From Methylobacterium fujisawaense (GTDB lineage Bacteria > Pseudomonadota > Alphaproteobacteria > Rhizobiales > Beijerinckiaceae), in NCBI RefSeq assembly GCF_014138435.1, contig NZ_JACJIM010000006.1, positions 372,001 to 436,000 on the forward strand: DNA of 64,000 nt, given 5' to 3'. Of the stretch, positions 9,054 through 17,453 are shown one piece after another. Position 1 is the first letter of the stretch; each line of letters begins with the position of its first letter. The position numbers and the translations under genes were made by a program. The notes beneath the pieces were generated by a model. The model had not been told where the DNA came from. It saw nothing but the letters and a program-made list of their open reading frames with translations, and made no database searches.

Positions 9054-9229
9054 GGCCCATTGCAGCCTCCCGGCGGCCTCACTGCATCGAGGCCCGCGAC
9101 GGCAGGTCCGCCGGAGCTGCCAGGGCTTCCGGCTTGGCGCACCCGCCCCCGAAAGCGCTCAAAAGCCTCGTCCCCGCTTCCGGGGCACTCGGTGGGCTTA
9201 TACGAGCCCGTGTGGACCGGACCGGTCCT

Positions 9230-11470
9230 TCAGAATTTTCCAGCGATGGTTAGACGTACCGCCGTAGGCTCGACCGGGTGAAACACGCGGTCGATCAGCC
9301 CTTCGGCGGGCTCGCCGGGCAACCGTGAAACATACGCGTAGGTGATCTGGTCAGACTTGCTGTTCGTCAAGTTCAGTACGTCCAGCGAGACGCTGATGCC
9401 GTTGTCGAAATTGTAGCCCACCCGGCCGTTGAACAGCGCGGTCGCCCGCGAGCGGATCGCGTTGTCCTCAATCAGCGGCCGGGGGCCGAAGTAGCGGAAG
9501 CGGAGTGATCCGAACCAGCCTAGCGGCTCGCCGAAGGTCACGCCCGCCGACGCGATGGTCGTCGGCGCTTCAGGAACCCGGTTGCCCACCGGGTCGTAGT
9601 CCGAGAAGCGAGCGTTCGTGATCGTCAGGTCGCCCTCCAGCGCGAGCCAGGGCGTCACCGCATACCGATTGGTCCATTCCACGCCGAAGCGGCGGGTCGG
9701 GCGGCTCGGCTCCGTGGTGCCGGTATCGCCCTGGAACAGGTTCTCTGAGGCGAAATCGAGCCGGAACAGGGCGAGGCTCGTCTCCAGCCCGGCAATGGAC
9801 CGGTTGCGCAGGCCGATCTCGTAGCCCGTGGAGGGCACGAGGAAGGGCGAGCGGGTCGTGTTGAACAGCGAGGAGGTCGGATCCACCGTGGCGGTCACGC
9901 CGCGCACATCGTTCGAGTGGAAGCCGCCGCCGTAGTTCACGAAGAGTTCGGTGTCGAACCACGGCCCGAGCGTCAGGCCGAGCTTTGGGTTGACGATGCC
10001 ATCGCGCGCCTTGCCCGAATTGGCTGGCGTGTCCGAGACGACGCTGGCGTAGTATCCGTCCGCGCGGAAACCGACGCTGGTGCGCAGCCAGTCGGTCCAG
10101 CGCACGCGGTTGTCGAAGTAGAAGGCTCCACTTGTCTCCAGCACCCGGTCGTCGAGCACGCCCGAGCGATACTGCCGGTTCGTTGTGTTGAACAGGCCGA
10201 CGCGGATCGAGTCGGTGCGGGTCTGCACGCCGATCTCGTTTTCCATCGGCCTCCCGAACAGGTCGCCCTGGAAGATGTGCAGGGCCTCGCCGCCGCCGAT
10301 GATGCGCTGATCGAGCTGGTGGAACTGGTCGCCGTTCACCGGATCGTTGAGGAAGTAAGTGAAGTCGTTGAACAGGTTCAATTGGGATCGGATGACGTAG
10401 GCCGAGGCCCGCGTCACGCCCGTGTCGTCCGTTGCGCTGAACTTGCCCGAGAGCGAGAAGCGCGAGGTGTCGCCGCCATCGGTCGGGTTGATCGTGCCGT
10501 AGCGGCTGATCAGCCCCTCCGCCACAGCGCGCTCTGGGATCTGGTTGGTGGCGGTCCAGCGCGCCGCGTAGGCCATGCCGGTGACCGAGAAGCCGTCGAG
10601 CGGCGTACCCTGGCTGTAGCGGGCCACGCCGTTGATCTTGCGCAGGGCGTCCGGGACCACCCACGGGCCGTCGTAGACCTGGGCTTCCCCCGCGAGGAGG
10701 AGGTTGCCCTCACCGAGTGGTACGGTGGTGATCGAGAGCGCGCGCTTGTGGCCGAAGCTGCCGATGGAGGTCAGGGCGACGTTTTTCGCGGTCGTGTCGA
10801 GATAGTCGATCCGCACGGAGCCCGCAGAGGCGAAGTCACCGTCGCGGACGAAATACGGACCCTTGTGGAATTCCACCGCGCCGACGAGTTCCGGGATCAG
10901 GAAGTTGATGTCGGCGTAGCCTTGTCCGTGGGCATGGGTTCGCAGGTTGAGCGGCATGCCGTCGAGGAACAGGGCTATGTCGGTGCCGTGGTCGAGGTTG
11001 AACCCGCGCAAGAAGAACTGATTGGCCTTGCCCTCGCCGGAGTGCTGCGTGACGATCAGGCCCGGCACCGACTCCAACACCTCGCCGGGGCGCGTCACCG
11101 GACGGCTGTTAAGCTGTGCGCCCGTGATGACACCCGAACTGGCGGAAGCCACGGGGGTGCTGATCCCACCGATCCCGGTCGTGCCCCCGACGTAGCCCGC
11201 GCTCGCGGCCGGACCGACGCGCGGCGATGCGGCTACGGCTGTGTCGGCGGTGACCGAGATCTCCTCCAGCGTCGTCTCGGTGGTCGCCGCACTCGGCGTG
11301 GAGCGGTCCTGAGCTGCGGCCGCCGAGGCCAGGGCGGCGAGGCCGACGCCCGACCAGGTCGAGAGCATTCGGATGGTGGGACGACGGGACACGGGAGCCT
11401 CGGGCGACGGGAGTGGCACGTCACCGCGAATGAGGTCTCCACGCCCAGCGTCAGCCCGGCGCTTCGACAC
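9230..11470 (-). CDS. TonB-dependent outer-membrane receptor under cobalamin control
   Basis: The protein has a plug domain at about residues 110-225 containing ESVPGLIV, FLRGFNLDHGTD and THAHGQGYADINFL segments. A beta-barrel follows and ends in the C-terminal phenylalanine expected of outer-membrane proteins (RLTIAGKF). The first 34 residues, from a GTG at 11468-11470, are polar. An ATG at residue 35 (11366-11368) directly precedes a clean signal peptide (MLSTWSGVGLAALASAAAAQ), so the true start may be there. A cobalamin riboswitch lies just upstream on the same strand, so the receptor is probably shut off when B12 is plentiful and probably imports cobalamin, another corrinoid or a cobalt chelate. 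Its plug does not look like classical BtuB, so the ligand is inferred from the riboswitch alone. Confidence 0.88.
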   Translation of the reverse strand: MSKRRADAGRGDLIRGDVPLPSPEAPVSRRPTIRMLSTWSGVGLAALASAAAAQDRSTPSAATTETTLEEISVTADTAVAASPRVGPAASAGYVGGTTGIGGISTPVASASSGVITGAQLNSRPVTRPGEVLESVPGLIVTQHSGEGKANQFFLRGFNLDHGTDIALFLDGMPLNLRTHAHGQGYADINFLIPELVGAVEFHKGPYFVRDGDFASAGSVRIDYLDTTAKNVALTSIGSFGHKRALSITTVPLGEGNLLLAGEAQVYDGPWVVPDALRKINGVARYSQGTPLDGFSVTGMAYAARWTATNQIPERAVAEGLISRYGTINPTDGGDTSRFSLSGKFSATDDTGVTRASAYVIRSQLNLFNDFTYFLNDPVNGDQFHQLDQRIIGGGEALHIFQGDLFGRPMENEIGVQTRTDSIRVGLFNTTNRQYRSGVLDDRVLETSGAFYFDNRVRWTDWLRTSVGFRADGYYASVVSDTPANSGKARDGIVNPKLGLTLGPWFDTELFVNYGGGFHSNDVRGVTATVDPTSSLFNTTRSPFLVPSTGYEIGLRNRSIAGLETSLALFRLDFASENLFQGDTGTTEPSRPTRRFGVEWTNRYAVTPWLALEGDLTITNARFSDYDPVGNRVPEAPTTIASAGVTFGEPLGWFGSLRFRYFGPRPLIEDNAIRSRATALFNGRVGYNFDNGISVSLDVLNLTNSKSDQITYAYVSRLPGEPAEGLIDRVFHPVEPTAVRLTIAGKF

Positions 11471-11511
11471 CCGTCAGGACACCCCGCCCGACGCGTTTCG
11501 CGTGTGACCAC

Positions 11512-11712
11512 GACTGACGGCAGGTCTCCTGGCTCGCGGGTCACCGCCCTCGCACCGTCTTCCCGGATGAGGCACATCCAGTGACGCGGTGGTGCTGGGC
11601 TCGCCGCTTACAGTTGCGGGGGCAGCCACGGCTTCAGGGCAAGCCCTTCACCGCGTTCCCTTTTGATCCCCGAAGGGAACCGTCGCTGTCACCATCCGTC
11701 GCCTTGTCAGGC
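11512..11712 (-). ncRNA. Cobalamin riboswitch
   Basis: Read on the minus strand, the conserved core is clear. It contains the GCCCCCGCAACTGTAAGCGG stretch (reverse complement of about 11604-11623) and the B12 box AGCCAGGAGACCTGCC (reverse complement of 11519-11534). The AAGGGAACGCGGTGAAGGC region (near 11650) lies 5' of them. The element ends about 45 bp upstream of the GTG proposed for the TonB receptor and about 145 bp upstream of the alternative ATG. That places the expression platform over the start region, consistent with translational or transcriptional repression by adenosylcobalamin. Outer limits are approximate. Confidence 0.95.
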
Positions 11713-11825
11713 CACGTCAAGCCATGAGGAAGATCGGCGACCGTGTGTGGCCTCGCTGTGACAATGGGGTCCTTAACCTCGCCGTTATCGAACGGTCGCT
11801 TCCGCGCATCAAGCCAATTACCGCG

Positions 11826-13183
11826 TCACACCCATTGCCGAACTTGACCGGACGCGAAGCGACACGGTTTGGCTATAAGAGGCTTGATCACCTGTGGTTC
11901 GATCGCCCGATCTAAAGCCTCGATGGCGGCTCGGAGTTGCTCCGGTCCGAGTCCTGACGCGTATACGGCAAGGCCGAGCGCGGCTTGGCGTGACCCATAA
12001 GCTCGGCGATAACGCTGCTGTTTACTGTTGTGGTGTGCGTAGAGGCCCGTTGGAGATAAGTTGCGAAGCATCGTCTGAAGCTATGGACATCGACCTGTTT
12101 GCTGGGCCCAAGCACCTTCTGGCAAAAGGTGGCAAATCGCTTCACCACGATCCAGCTTCGCTTCCCGTCCGGCCCCGCGGGCGTGAGACCCGAGTATACC
12201 CAGCCGTCTGACGAGCGTGCAACGCGCTGCTGCAAGATCGGCCTAGCTGATCCGTGAACTGGTACGACGCGCCGGGCATGCTCCGTTTTCCGTGGGAGAT
12301 GCGGAACGCTCGCCCCTCTATGCGCATGTCGGCGGTGCGAAGCTGGCAAAGCTCGCTGATGCGGCAGCCGGTCAGTAAGCCGACCCGCATGAGGTCGAAC
12401 AGCACCGTCCCCTACCGCTGGCCCATGATCGCCACAGGATCAGCCGTGAGGAGCGTGACAAGCTCATCAGCGGTGTCGGCGCGCTTCGATGGCTCCTGCC
12501 TCGATCCGTTCGCGACGCTACCCTGGCCCTGCCACGGATTGTCGGCGACAAAGCCACGCTTGATGAGCCGCTGCCACATCGAAGAGAGCGCCGCGATCTG
12601 TCGATGGACCATGGCCTGAGACGCCCGACTCCGCAGGAGCACGTCGCTGACGAACTCACCCGCGGTGCGTCGATCCACGCCGCGGACGGCATAGTTTGAC
12701 GGCTGAGTTTGTGCGAACTCCCGGACGGCAAGGGCGTGCTGCATCCGAGATTGCTTGGTCTGGACCCATCGATCTCCTTCAACCAGCGCTCCAGCGTCGT
12801 GAGCATTGTGGTCTGGCGCGATGAGCCCCCTGGATGAGCATGATCGCGGCCATCCTTTCGGGTTGTCTTTTGGGGAGAGAATGAGGCGTTGGGTCCGGGC
12901 ACTCGCGCCCGGTATCATCGCGGGACCGTCCTGAACCGGTCAGGGCAGCCGCCCGGGCGGGCTGCCAACCCTCCGAAACGGTCTGCGCACCGATCCAGTC
13001 CCAGAGCAGCGCCAGCGCGATCCACCGTCGCTGCCGCGCAACAGCCTCGGTGCTCGTGTCGAGAGCCCGGACGAGATGGGTCTGTCCGACCGTGGAGACG
13101 AGATGGGCTGGCACCCTGAGTCGCACGGACCAGCGCCCACGACGGCATTGCAGGTGGTCGGCGCGCCGCACCTTTGGCCTCAT
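11826..13183 (-). pseudogene. Decayed tyrosine-type integrase
   Basis: Pieces of one phage-type integrase lie in order on the minus strand but in different frames. The N-terminus (from 13183) has the RRGRWSVRLRVP-like start of this family. The core-binding part lies at about 12412-12800 and the catalytic part begins with LLTGCRISELCQLR at about 12330-12390. Then come HSFRRCFATYL (H-x-x-R box, about 12080) and ELMGH. Finally a segment supplies the presumed tyrosine in AVYASGLGPEQLRAAIEALDRA. At least three frame changes (near 12950, 12250 and 11970) and an in-frame TAG at 12412-12414, apparently replacing a Trp codon, make it non-functional. It begins 87 bp from the 3' end of tRNA-Ser, the normal place for an integrase of a tRNA-targeted element. 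Confidence 0.88.
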
Positions 13184-13269
13184 CCCGTACGGCTACGATG
13201 ACGCTGTGTCACCAAAGCTGGCCGGACGAAGCGATAAAAGCGCTGCTTTTACAACATCTTAGGGCTAAA

Positions 13270-13361
13270 TGGCGGAGACGGAGGGATTCGAACCCTCGAT
13301 ACCCATTTCTGGGTATGCTCATTTAGCAAACGAGTGCCTTCAGCCGCTCGGCCACGTCTCC
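13270..13361 (-). tRNA. tRNA-Ser (anticodon GCT)
   Basis: The minus strand folds into a complete class II tRNA with a 7-bp acceptor stem (GGAGACG/CGTCTCC), an anticodon loop TTTGCTAAA giving anticodon GCT, a long variable arm typical of serine tRNA, and the T-loop TTCGAAT. The discriminator G and the CCA end are encoded (reverse complement of 13270-13273). The adjacent integrase remnant indicates that its 3' end served as an attachment site. Confidence 0.97.
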
Positions 13362-13373
13362 GGCGCTCTGGCT

Positions 13374-14222
13374 CTAGAAGGTCGGATCCGGCGGGTCAAC
13401 CCGATCCTGGCGGGCGGCGGCCACGCGGCGGCGCTCGACATGCTTCGCGACGCGCAGATGCCGCGAGATCGCGTAGTTCATCGCCGTCAGGAAGCCGTAG
13501 GTGCCGCGCACGAAGTGGCGGCGCCCGAGATAGGCCTTCAGGAAGTTGCCCGGCAGTTCCACGAACACCCGCCAGGTCGGGATCACCACGCCCCGCGTCT
13601 CCAAGTCCTCCGCCTGCTGGTCGGAGTAGCGATTCAGCTTGTCGAGCTGGTCGCCGAGCGAGCGCACCGAGAAATGATGGATCACGCCCCTGAGCCGCCC
13701 CGGCGTGACGCCGGGTTCCAGCGCCACCCGGTCGTGCACCGGCGAGGCGGCGTAACGGCCCCGGTCCTTCCTGTAGAGCCGGACCGGCGTCAGGGTGTAG
13801 GCGAGCGGGTGCGGGCGGCCCTCGCCGGGAAAGATCTCCGCGATGCCGATCCGCCACGCCGGCCGGCGCGGCTCGCCCGCGGCCCAGAGGGCCCGGATCT
13901 CCCGGACGAGATCCTCCGGCACCACCTCGTCGGCGTCGAGGTTCAGGAGCCAGACATGCCGGCACTGCTCCTCGGCGAACCGCTTCTGCGGGCCGTAGCC
14001 CGGCCAGGGATTGTGGATCACCCGCGCGCCGAGCGCGGCCGCCAGCGCCTGCGTGCCGTCGGTGGAGCCCGAATCGACCACCACGAGGTCGTCGGTCAGG
14101 CCCCGCACCGCCCGGATCGTCGCGCCGATCCGGTCCACCTCGTTGTGGGCGATGATGAAGACCGACAGCGGCAGCCGCCGGTCGGCCGCGGCGGCCGACG
14201 GGGATGCGGGCGCGCCGCTCAC
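13374..14222 (-). CDS. Family 2 glycosyltransferase, LPS-core type
   Basis: This 282-residue protein starts with a disordered Ala-rich leader and then the GT-A fold of family 2. SVFIIAHNEVDRI is the first strand, VVVDSGSTDGT the nucleotide-binding strand, and LLNLDADEVV carries the DxD metal motif. The pattern, including the C-terminal GTYGFLTAMNYAI stretch, matches the WaaE/KdtX-like group that adds glucose or a related sugar to the lipopolysaccharide inner core at the cytoplasmic membrane face. The gene overlaps the end of lysA by 4 bp and is translated after it. The linkage looks like economy rather than pathway. The exact sugar and acceptor are not deducible. Confidence 0.85.
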   Translation of the reverse strand: MSGAPASPSAAAADRRLPLSVFIIAHNEVDRIGATIRAVRGLTDDLVVVDSGSTDGTQALAAALGARVIHNPWPGYGPQKRFAEEQCRHVWLLNLDADEVVPEDLVREIRALWAAGEPRRPAWRIGIAEIFPGEGRPHPLAYTLTPVRLYRKDRGRYAASPVHDRVALEPGVTPGRLRGVIHHFSVRSLGDQLDKLNRYSDQQAEDLETRGVVIPTWRVFVELPGNFLKAYLGRRHFVRGTYGFLTAMNYAISRHLRVAKHVERRRVAAARQDRVDPPDPTF

Positions 14223-15487
14223 GCCAGCCAGTCCGGCACCCGGTCCAGGGCGATCAGCGCGTCGACGTCGAGGCGCGGTCGCACCACGGCCGCCCGGTCC
14301 CCCCGCACCAGAACCTCCGGCACCAGGGGCCGCGTGTTGTAGGTGCAGGACTGCACCGCCCCGTAGGCGCCGGCGCTCATCACGGCGATCAGGTCGCCCG
14401 CCGCCACCGCCGGCATGTCACGGTTGAGAGCGAGATAGTCGCCGCTCTCGCAGACCGGACCCACCACGTCGGCGACGAGGCGCGGCGTCCCGGAACTTGG
14501 CTCGAGGACCGGCCGCAGGGCGTGATAGGCCTCGTACAGGGTCGGGCGGATCAGGTCGTTCATCGCCGCGTCGACGATCACGAAGGTGCGCCCCTCGCTG
14601 TGCTTCACGTAGAGCACCCGCGTCACCAGGATCCCGGCATTGCCGACGATCATCCGGCCGATCTCGAAGACCGGCCGCAGGCCGAGCGGGGCGAAATGCG
14701 GCCGCAGGGTCGCCGCCAGGGCGGCCGGATCCGGCGGCGGCGCGTTGTCGTCGCGATAGGGGATCCCGAGACCGCCGCCGAAATCGATGTGGCGCAGGGG
14801 ATGGCCGGCCGCCATGAGCGTCCGGGCGAGGTCCGCCAGCAGCCGGGCCGCGTCGGCGAAGGGCGCCAGATCGGTGATCTGGCTGCCGATATGCATGTCG
14901 ACGCCGTGCACCGCGATCCCCGGCAGGGCGGCGGCAGTGGCGTAGACCGCCGGCGCCCGGGTGATCGGGATGCCGAACTTGTTCTCGTACTTGCCGGTGG
15001 AGATCTTGGCGTGCGTGCCGGCATCCACGTCGGGGTTCACCCGGATCGAGACCGGGGCCTTGAGGCCGAGGCCCACGGCCACGTCGGACAGGACCGCGAG
15101 TTCCGGCTCGCTCTCGACATTGAAGCAGAAGATGCCGGCCTTGAGCGCGGCCTCCATCTCGGCGCGGGTCTTGCCGACGCCGGAGAACACGATCTTGCCG
15201 GGGTCCACCCCAGCCGCCAGCGCCCGCTGCAGCTCGCCCCCCGAGACGATGTCCATCCCGGCGCCCTGGGAAGCGAGGGTGCGCAGGACGGCCTGGTTCG
15301 AATTCGCCTTCATGGCGAAGCAGACCAGCGCGTCGTCGGCCGCGAAGGCCTCCGCGAAGACGCGGTAATGCCGCTCGAGGGTGGCGGTGCTGTAGCAGTA
15401 GAACGGCGTCCCGACCTCCGCGGCGAGGCCGGTCAGGTCGACCGCCTCGGCGTGCAGGCGGCCGTCGCGATAGTGGAAATGGTGCAT
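14219..15487 (-). CDS. lysA: Diaminopimelate decarboxylase
   Basis: The 422-residue enzyme performs the last step of lysine synthesis, decarboxylation of meso-diaminopimelate with pyridoxal phosphate. The PLP lysine is Lys60 in CFAMKANSN. HIGSQI, FGGGLGIPY and the active-site GPVCESGD segment with its cysteine are all present. The length is standard. It lies between an LptM-like lipoprotein gene upstream and the glycosyltransferase downstream, which overlaps it by 4 bp. In related alphaproteobacteria argH commonly precedes the lipoprotein, but argH is absent here. A parS-like sequence lies 37 bp upstream of the start codon. Confidence 0.97.
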   Translation of the reverse strand: MHHFHYRDGRLHAEAVDLTGLAAEVGTPFYCYSTATLERHYRVFAEAFAADDALVCFAMKANSNQAVLRTLASQGAGMDIVSGGELQRALAAGVDPGKIVFSGVGKTRAEMEAALKAGIFCFNVESEPELAVLSDVAVGLGLKAPVSIRVNPDVDAGTHAKISTGKYENKFGIPITRAPAVYATAAALPGIAVHGVDMHIGSQITDLAPFADAARLLADLARTLMAAGHPLRHIDFGGGLGIPYRDDNAPPPDPAALAATLRPHFAPLGLRPVFEIGRMIVGNAGILVTRVLYVKHSEGRTFVIVDAAMNDLIRPTLYEAYHALRPVLEPSSGTPRLVADVVGPVCESGDYLALNRDMPAVAAGDLIAVMSAGAYGAVQSCTYNTRPLVPEVLVRGDRAAVVRPRLDVDALIALDRVPDWLA

Positions 15488-15523
15488 CTCGGCCGTGTCT
15501 CGTCTGCGCGCCGGAGCGCGGCC

Positions 15524-15539
15524 TGTTTCCCGTGAAACA
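15524..15539. promoter_or_regulatory. parS-like ParB-binding site
   Basis: TGTTTCCCGTGAAACA differs by one base from the 16-bp parS palindrome TGTTTCACGTGAAACA recognised by chromosomal ParB/Spo0J proteins. Near-perfect matches of this length are not expected by chance in a 64-kb GC-rich window. parS sites cluster near the replication origin, so this hints that the window is origin-proximal. ParB binding is not shown by the sequence alone. Confidence 0.6.
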
Positions 15540-15652
15540 CCCCGCCGCAGGCCGACGCGGGCGCACGCCGACGACCGGATCCAACCGGGTCACCGGGCGC
15601 GGAGCACCACGACGGCCTGCCGGCGGCGTGGCGCCGTGCCGGCCTCAGCCCT

Positions 15653-15997
15653 CTACAGCAGCGGATCCAGAATGAAAGGCTCCTTCGGCACGCGGTAGCC
15701 CCGCCGCGCGCCGCGGCTGGTCTCCACCGGCGCATCGGTGCCGCCCGGCGGCACTGCCGCCACGGAGAGTTCGTCGCCGGCGCGCACCGAGGCCGCATCC
15801 GGCTCCGGGGCGCCCCCGCCGAGGCCGACGGAGACCGGCAGCGTCCGCCGCCCGGTCGCCGCGCCCCCGCTCGCCGGCGCGGCGGCCGGGGCCGCCGTCT
15901 GCGGCGGTTCCAGGGCACCACGCCGCCCGCAGGCGGAGACCGCCAGGGCCACGAGGCCGGACACGGCGAGGAGTTTCAGGGCGGGTTTCGACAACAT
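15653..15997 (-). CDS. lptM: Small lipoprotein, LptM-like
   Basis: This 114-residue protein has a lipoprotein signal peptide with lipobox VSAC (Cys23 from the ATG at 15995-15997). It is followed directly by GRRGALEPP, the short conserved segment of LptM/YifL lipoproteins. In Escherichia coli LptM binds the LptD/E lipopolysaccharide translocon and aids its oxidative maturation. The rest is Ala/Pro/Gly-rich and ends in a conserved-looking EPFILDPLL tail, typical of alphaproteobacterial versions that lie beside lysA. An upstream ATG at 16030 would add a polar leader before the signal peptide and was rejected. The symbol rests on the short motif and gene order. Confidence 0.75.
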   Translation of the reverse strand: MLSKPALKLLAVSGLVALAVSACGRRGALEPPQTAAPAAAPASGGAATGRRTLPVSVGLGGGAPEPDAASVRAGDELSVAAVPPGGTDAPVETSRGARRGYRVPKEPFILDPLL

Positions 15998-16166
15998 CGC
16001 GCGAGGGTCCGGCGGGCTCGGCACCGGCACGCGAGGGCCGGCGGGAGCGCTACCTTAGCCGTTGCCGAGCCCCGGCGCGAGCGCGCCCCCGCCACAGGCC
16101 GGGCTCGGTCCTCGGCCGATGGCCCGCTCGGGGGACTTTCGGCCGAGGATTGTCAGCGGAGAGGCG

Positions 16167-16469
16167 TCAGCCCCGCCGCTCCTTGCCGCCCTGCGAACCC
16201 TGCCGGTTCTTGGCGGGGGCGTTCTGCTGCTGCTCGGCCTCGTAGGCGTCGATCGCCCGGCGGCAGTTCTCGCTCAGCTTCTTCCAGTTCTTCTGGAAGC
16301 AGGCGTCGGTGGCCGGATCGTCGGGGGCCAGATTGCCGCAGTAGGTCAGGTAATCGCCGGTGCAGTACTTCTTCAGGGTCTCGTTGCCGCGCTTCGTCTG
16401 CTGCGCCGCCGCCGGCAGCGTCAGGACAACGGACGCCGCGACGGCGAGGGCGATCGGCTTCAGGCGCAT
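16167..16469 (-). CDS. Secreted small cysteine-containing protein
   Basis: The 100-residue product has a clear signal peptide (MRLKPIALAVAASVVLTLPAAAQ). A short helical domain follows with four cysteines in the pattern YCTGDYLTYCG...ACFQKNWKKLSENC, resembling the cysteine-rich repeat of eukaryotic Golgi CFR1-type proteins that also occurs singly in alphaproteobacteria. Its C-terminus is Gln/Gly-rich and disordered. A periplasmic location is expected and the function is unknown. The ATG at 16467-16469 was preferred over one five codons upstream because it directly begins the signal peptide. Confidence 0.75.
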   Translation of the reverse strand: MRLKPIALAVAASVVLTLPAAAQQTKRGNETLKKYCTGDYLTYCGNLAPDDPATDACFQKNWKKLSENCRRAIDAYEAEQQQNAPAKNRQGSQGGKERRG

Positions 16470-16613
16470 GGGTATCCGTACCATCTGTCGAAGTTGTGAA
16501 TGCGTGACGCGTCGACGTTGCGATGATGCCTTTGCGTGGTCGAAACAAGGCAGTCGTCGCAGGTTTTCGGTCCGGTTCTGGTGGTAGAGGCCCCGTTTCG
16601 GAGGCGGATCCGC

Positions 16614-17342
16614 TCAAACCCGTTCGTGCTGCGGCATCGGCGCGGCGGCGCGGGGCATCCGGCCCGGGCCCGTGAGGGCGTCGGCGACCTCGACGATTCG
16701 CCGGCGCAGATCGGCGTTCTCCCGCTCGATCCCGGCTTGCCGATCCGGTTGCCGGTCGCCGGAGCGGTCGTTCTGCCGGTCGGCCAGGGTCAGGGCCAGA
16801 GCCTCCTCGGCCGCCTTCAGGCTGGCGCGCAGATCGTCGCGCTCGGCCGCCAGCGCAGCGGCGTCCGGTGCCGGGGCCATGCCCTGCCGGAGCGTCAGGA
16901 GGCTGTCGAGCAGGTCGGCATGGGCGTCCTCGAGGGCCTGGAGCGTCGCGAGGCTCGCGGTGCCGTCCTCGCGGGCGATCGCCAGTTCGGCCTCGAGCTC
17001 CCGGGTCTTGGCCTGGACCTGGGCGATTTCGGCATCGCGGGCCGCGACATCGCGCGCCAGGGCGGCGACCCGCATCGTCCCGGCTCCGATCGCCGCCATG
17101 TCGGCCTGCCGCCGCGCCTCGACCGTCTCGACCCGGCGCTCCAGGCGGCGCTGCTGGACGGCGAACTGCGCGCGCAGGAAGTCGCGCTCCGCCGCGATCT
17201 CGGCCGGCGAGAGGGGCAGGCGCGCCTCGGCCCGGCGTCGCTCCAGGCGTGCGGCACGCGCATTGAGGGCCGGCAGCAGCAGCAGGCCGCACAGGCTCGC
17301 CGCCAGGAAGCCCAGCGCGAAGATCATCACCGTTTCGATCAC
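16614..17342 (-). CDS. Membrane-anchored coiled-coil protein
   Basis: The 242-residue protein has one N-terminal membrane helix (about residues 5-27). A long heptad-rich region (about 28-205) follows, dominated by Ala, Arg, Glu and Leu, then a short disordered tail. This is the layout of an inner-membrane protein with a cytoplasmic or periplasmic coiled coil. I recognise no named family. It is likely transcribed after eipA, whose stop codon lies 112 bp upstream of its start. Similar proteins occur in Methylobacterium-like genomes without assigned function. Confidence 0.7.
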   Translation of the reverse strand: MIETVMIFALGFLAASLCGLLLLPALNARAARLERRRAEARLPLSPAEIAAERDFLRAQFAVQQRRLERRVETVEARRQADMAAIGAGTMRVAALARDVAARDAEIAQVQAKTRELEAELAIAREDGTASLATLQALEDAHADLLDSLLTLRQGMAPAPDAAALAAERDDLRASLKAAEEALALTLADRQNDRSGDRQPDRQAGIERENADLRRRIVEVADALTGPGRMPRAAAPMPQHERV

Positions 17343-17453
17343 GAGGGTGCAGTCCGCGCATCCGGCCGGAAGACCCGACCCAAGTCCACTCTAGCCCAGG
17401 TTGGCCGCGGGGGTGAAATCCTGCGGCACCGGTCAATCAGAACGGATTCCTGA

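Noticed and set aside
11826..13183. Separate small genes for each integrase piece
   Set aside because: The pieces follow the domain order of one integrase across frame changes, so a single decayed gene is the simpler reading.
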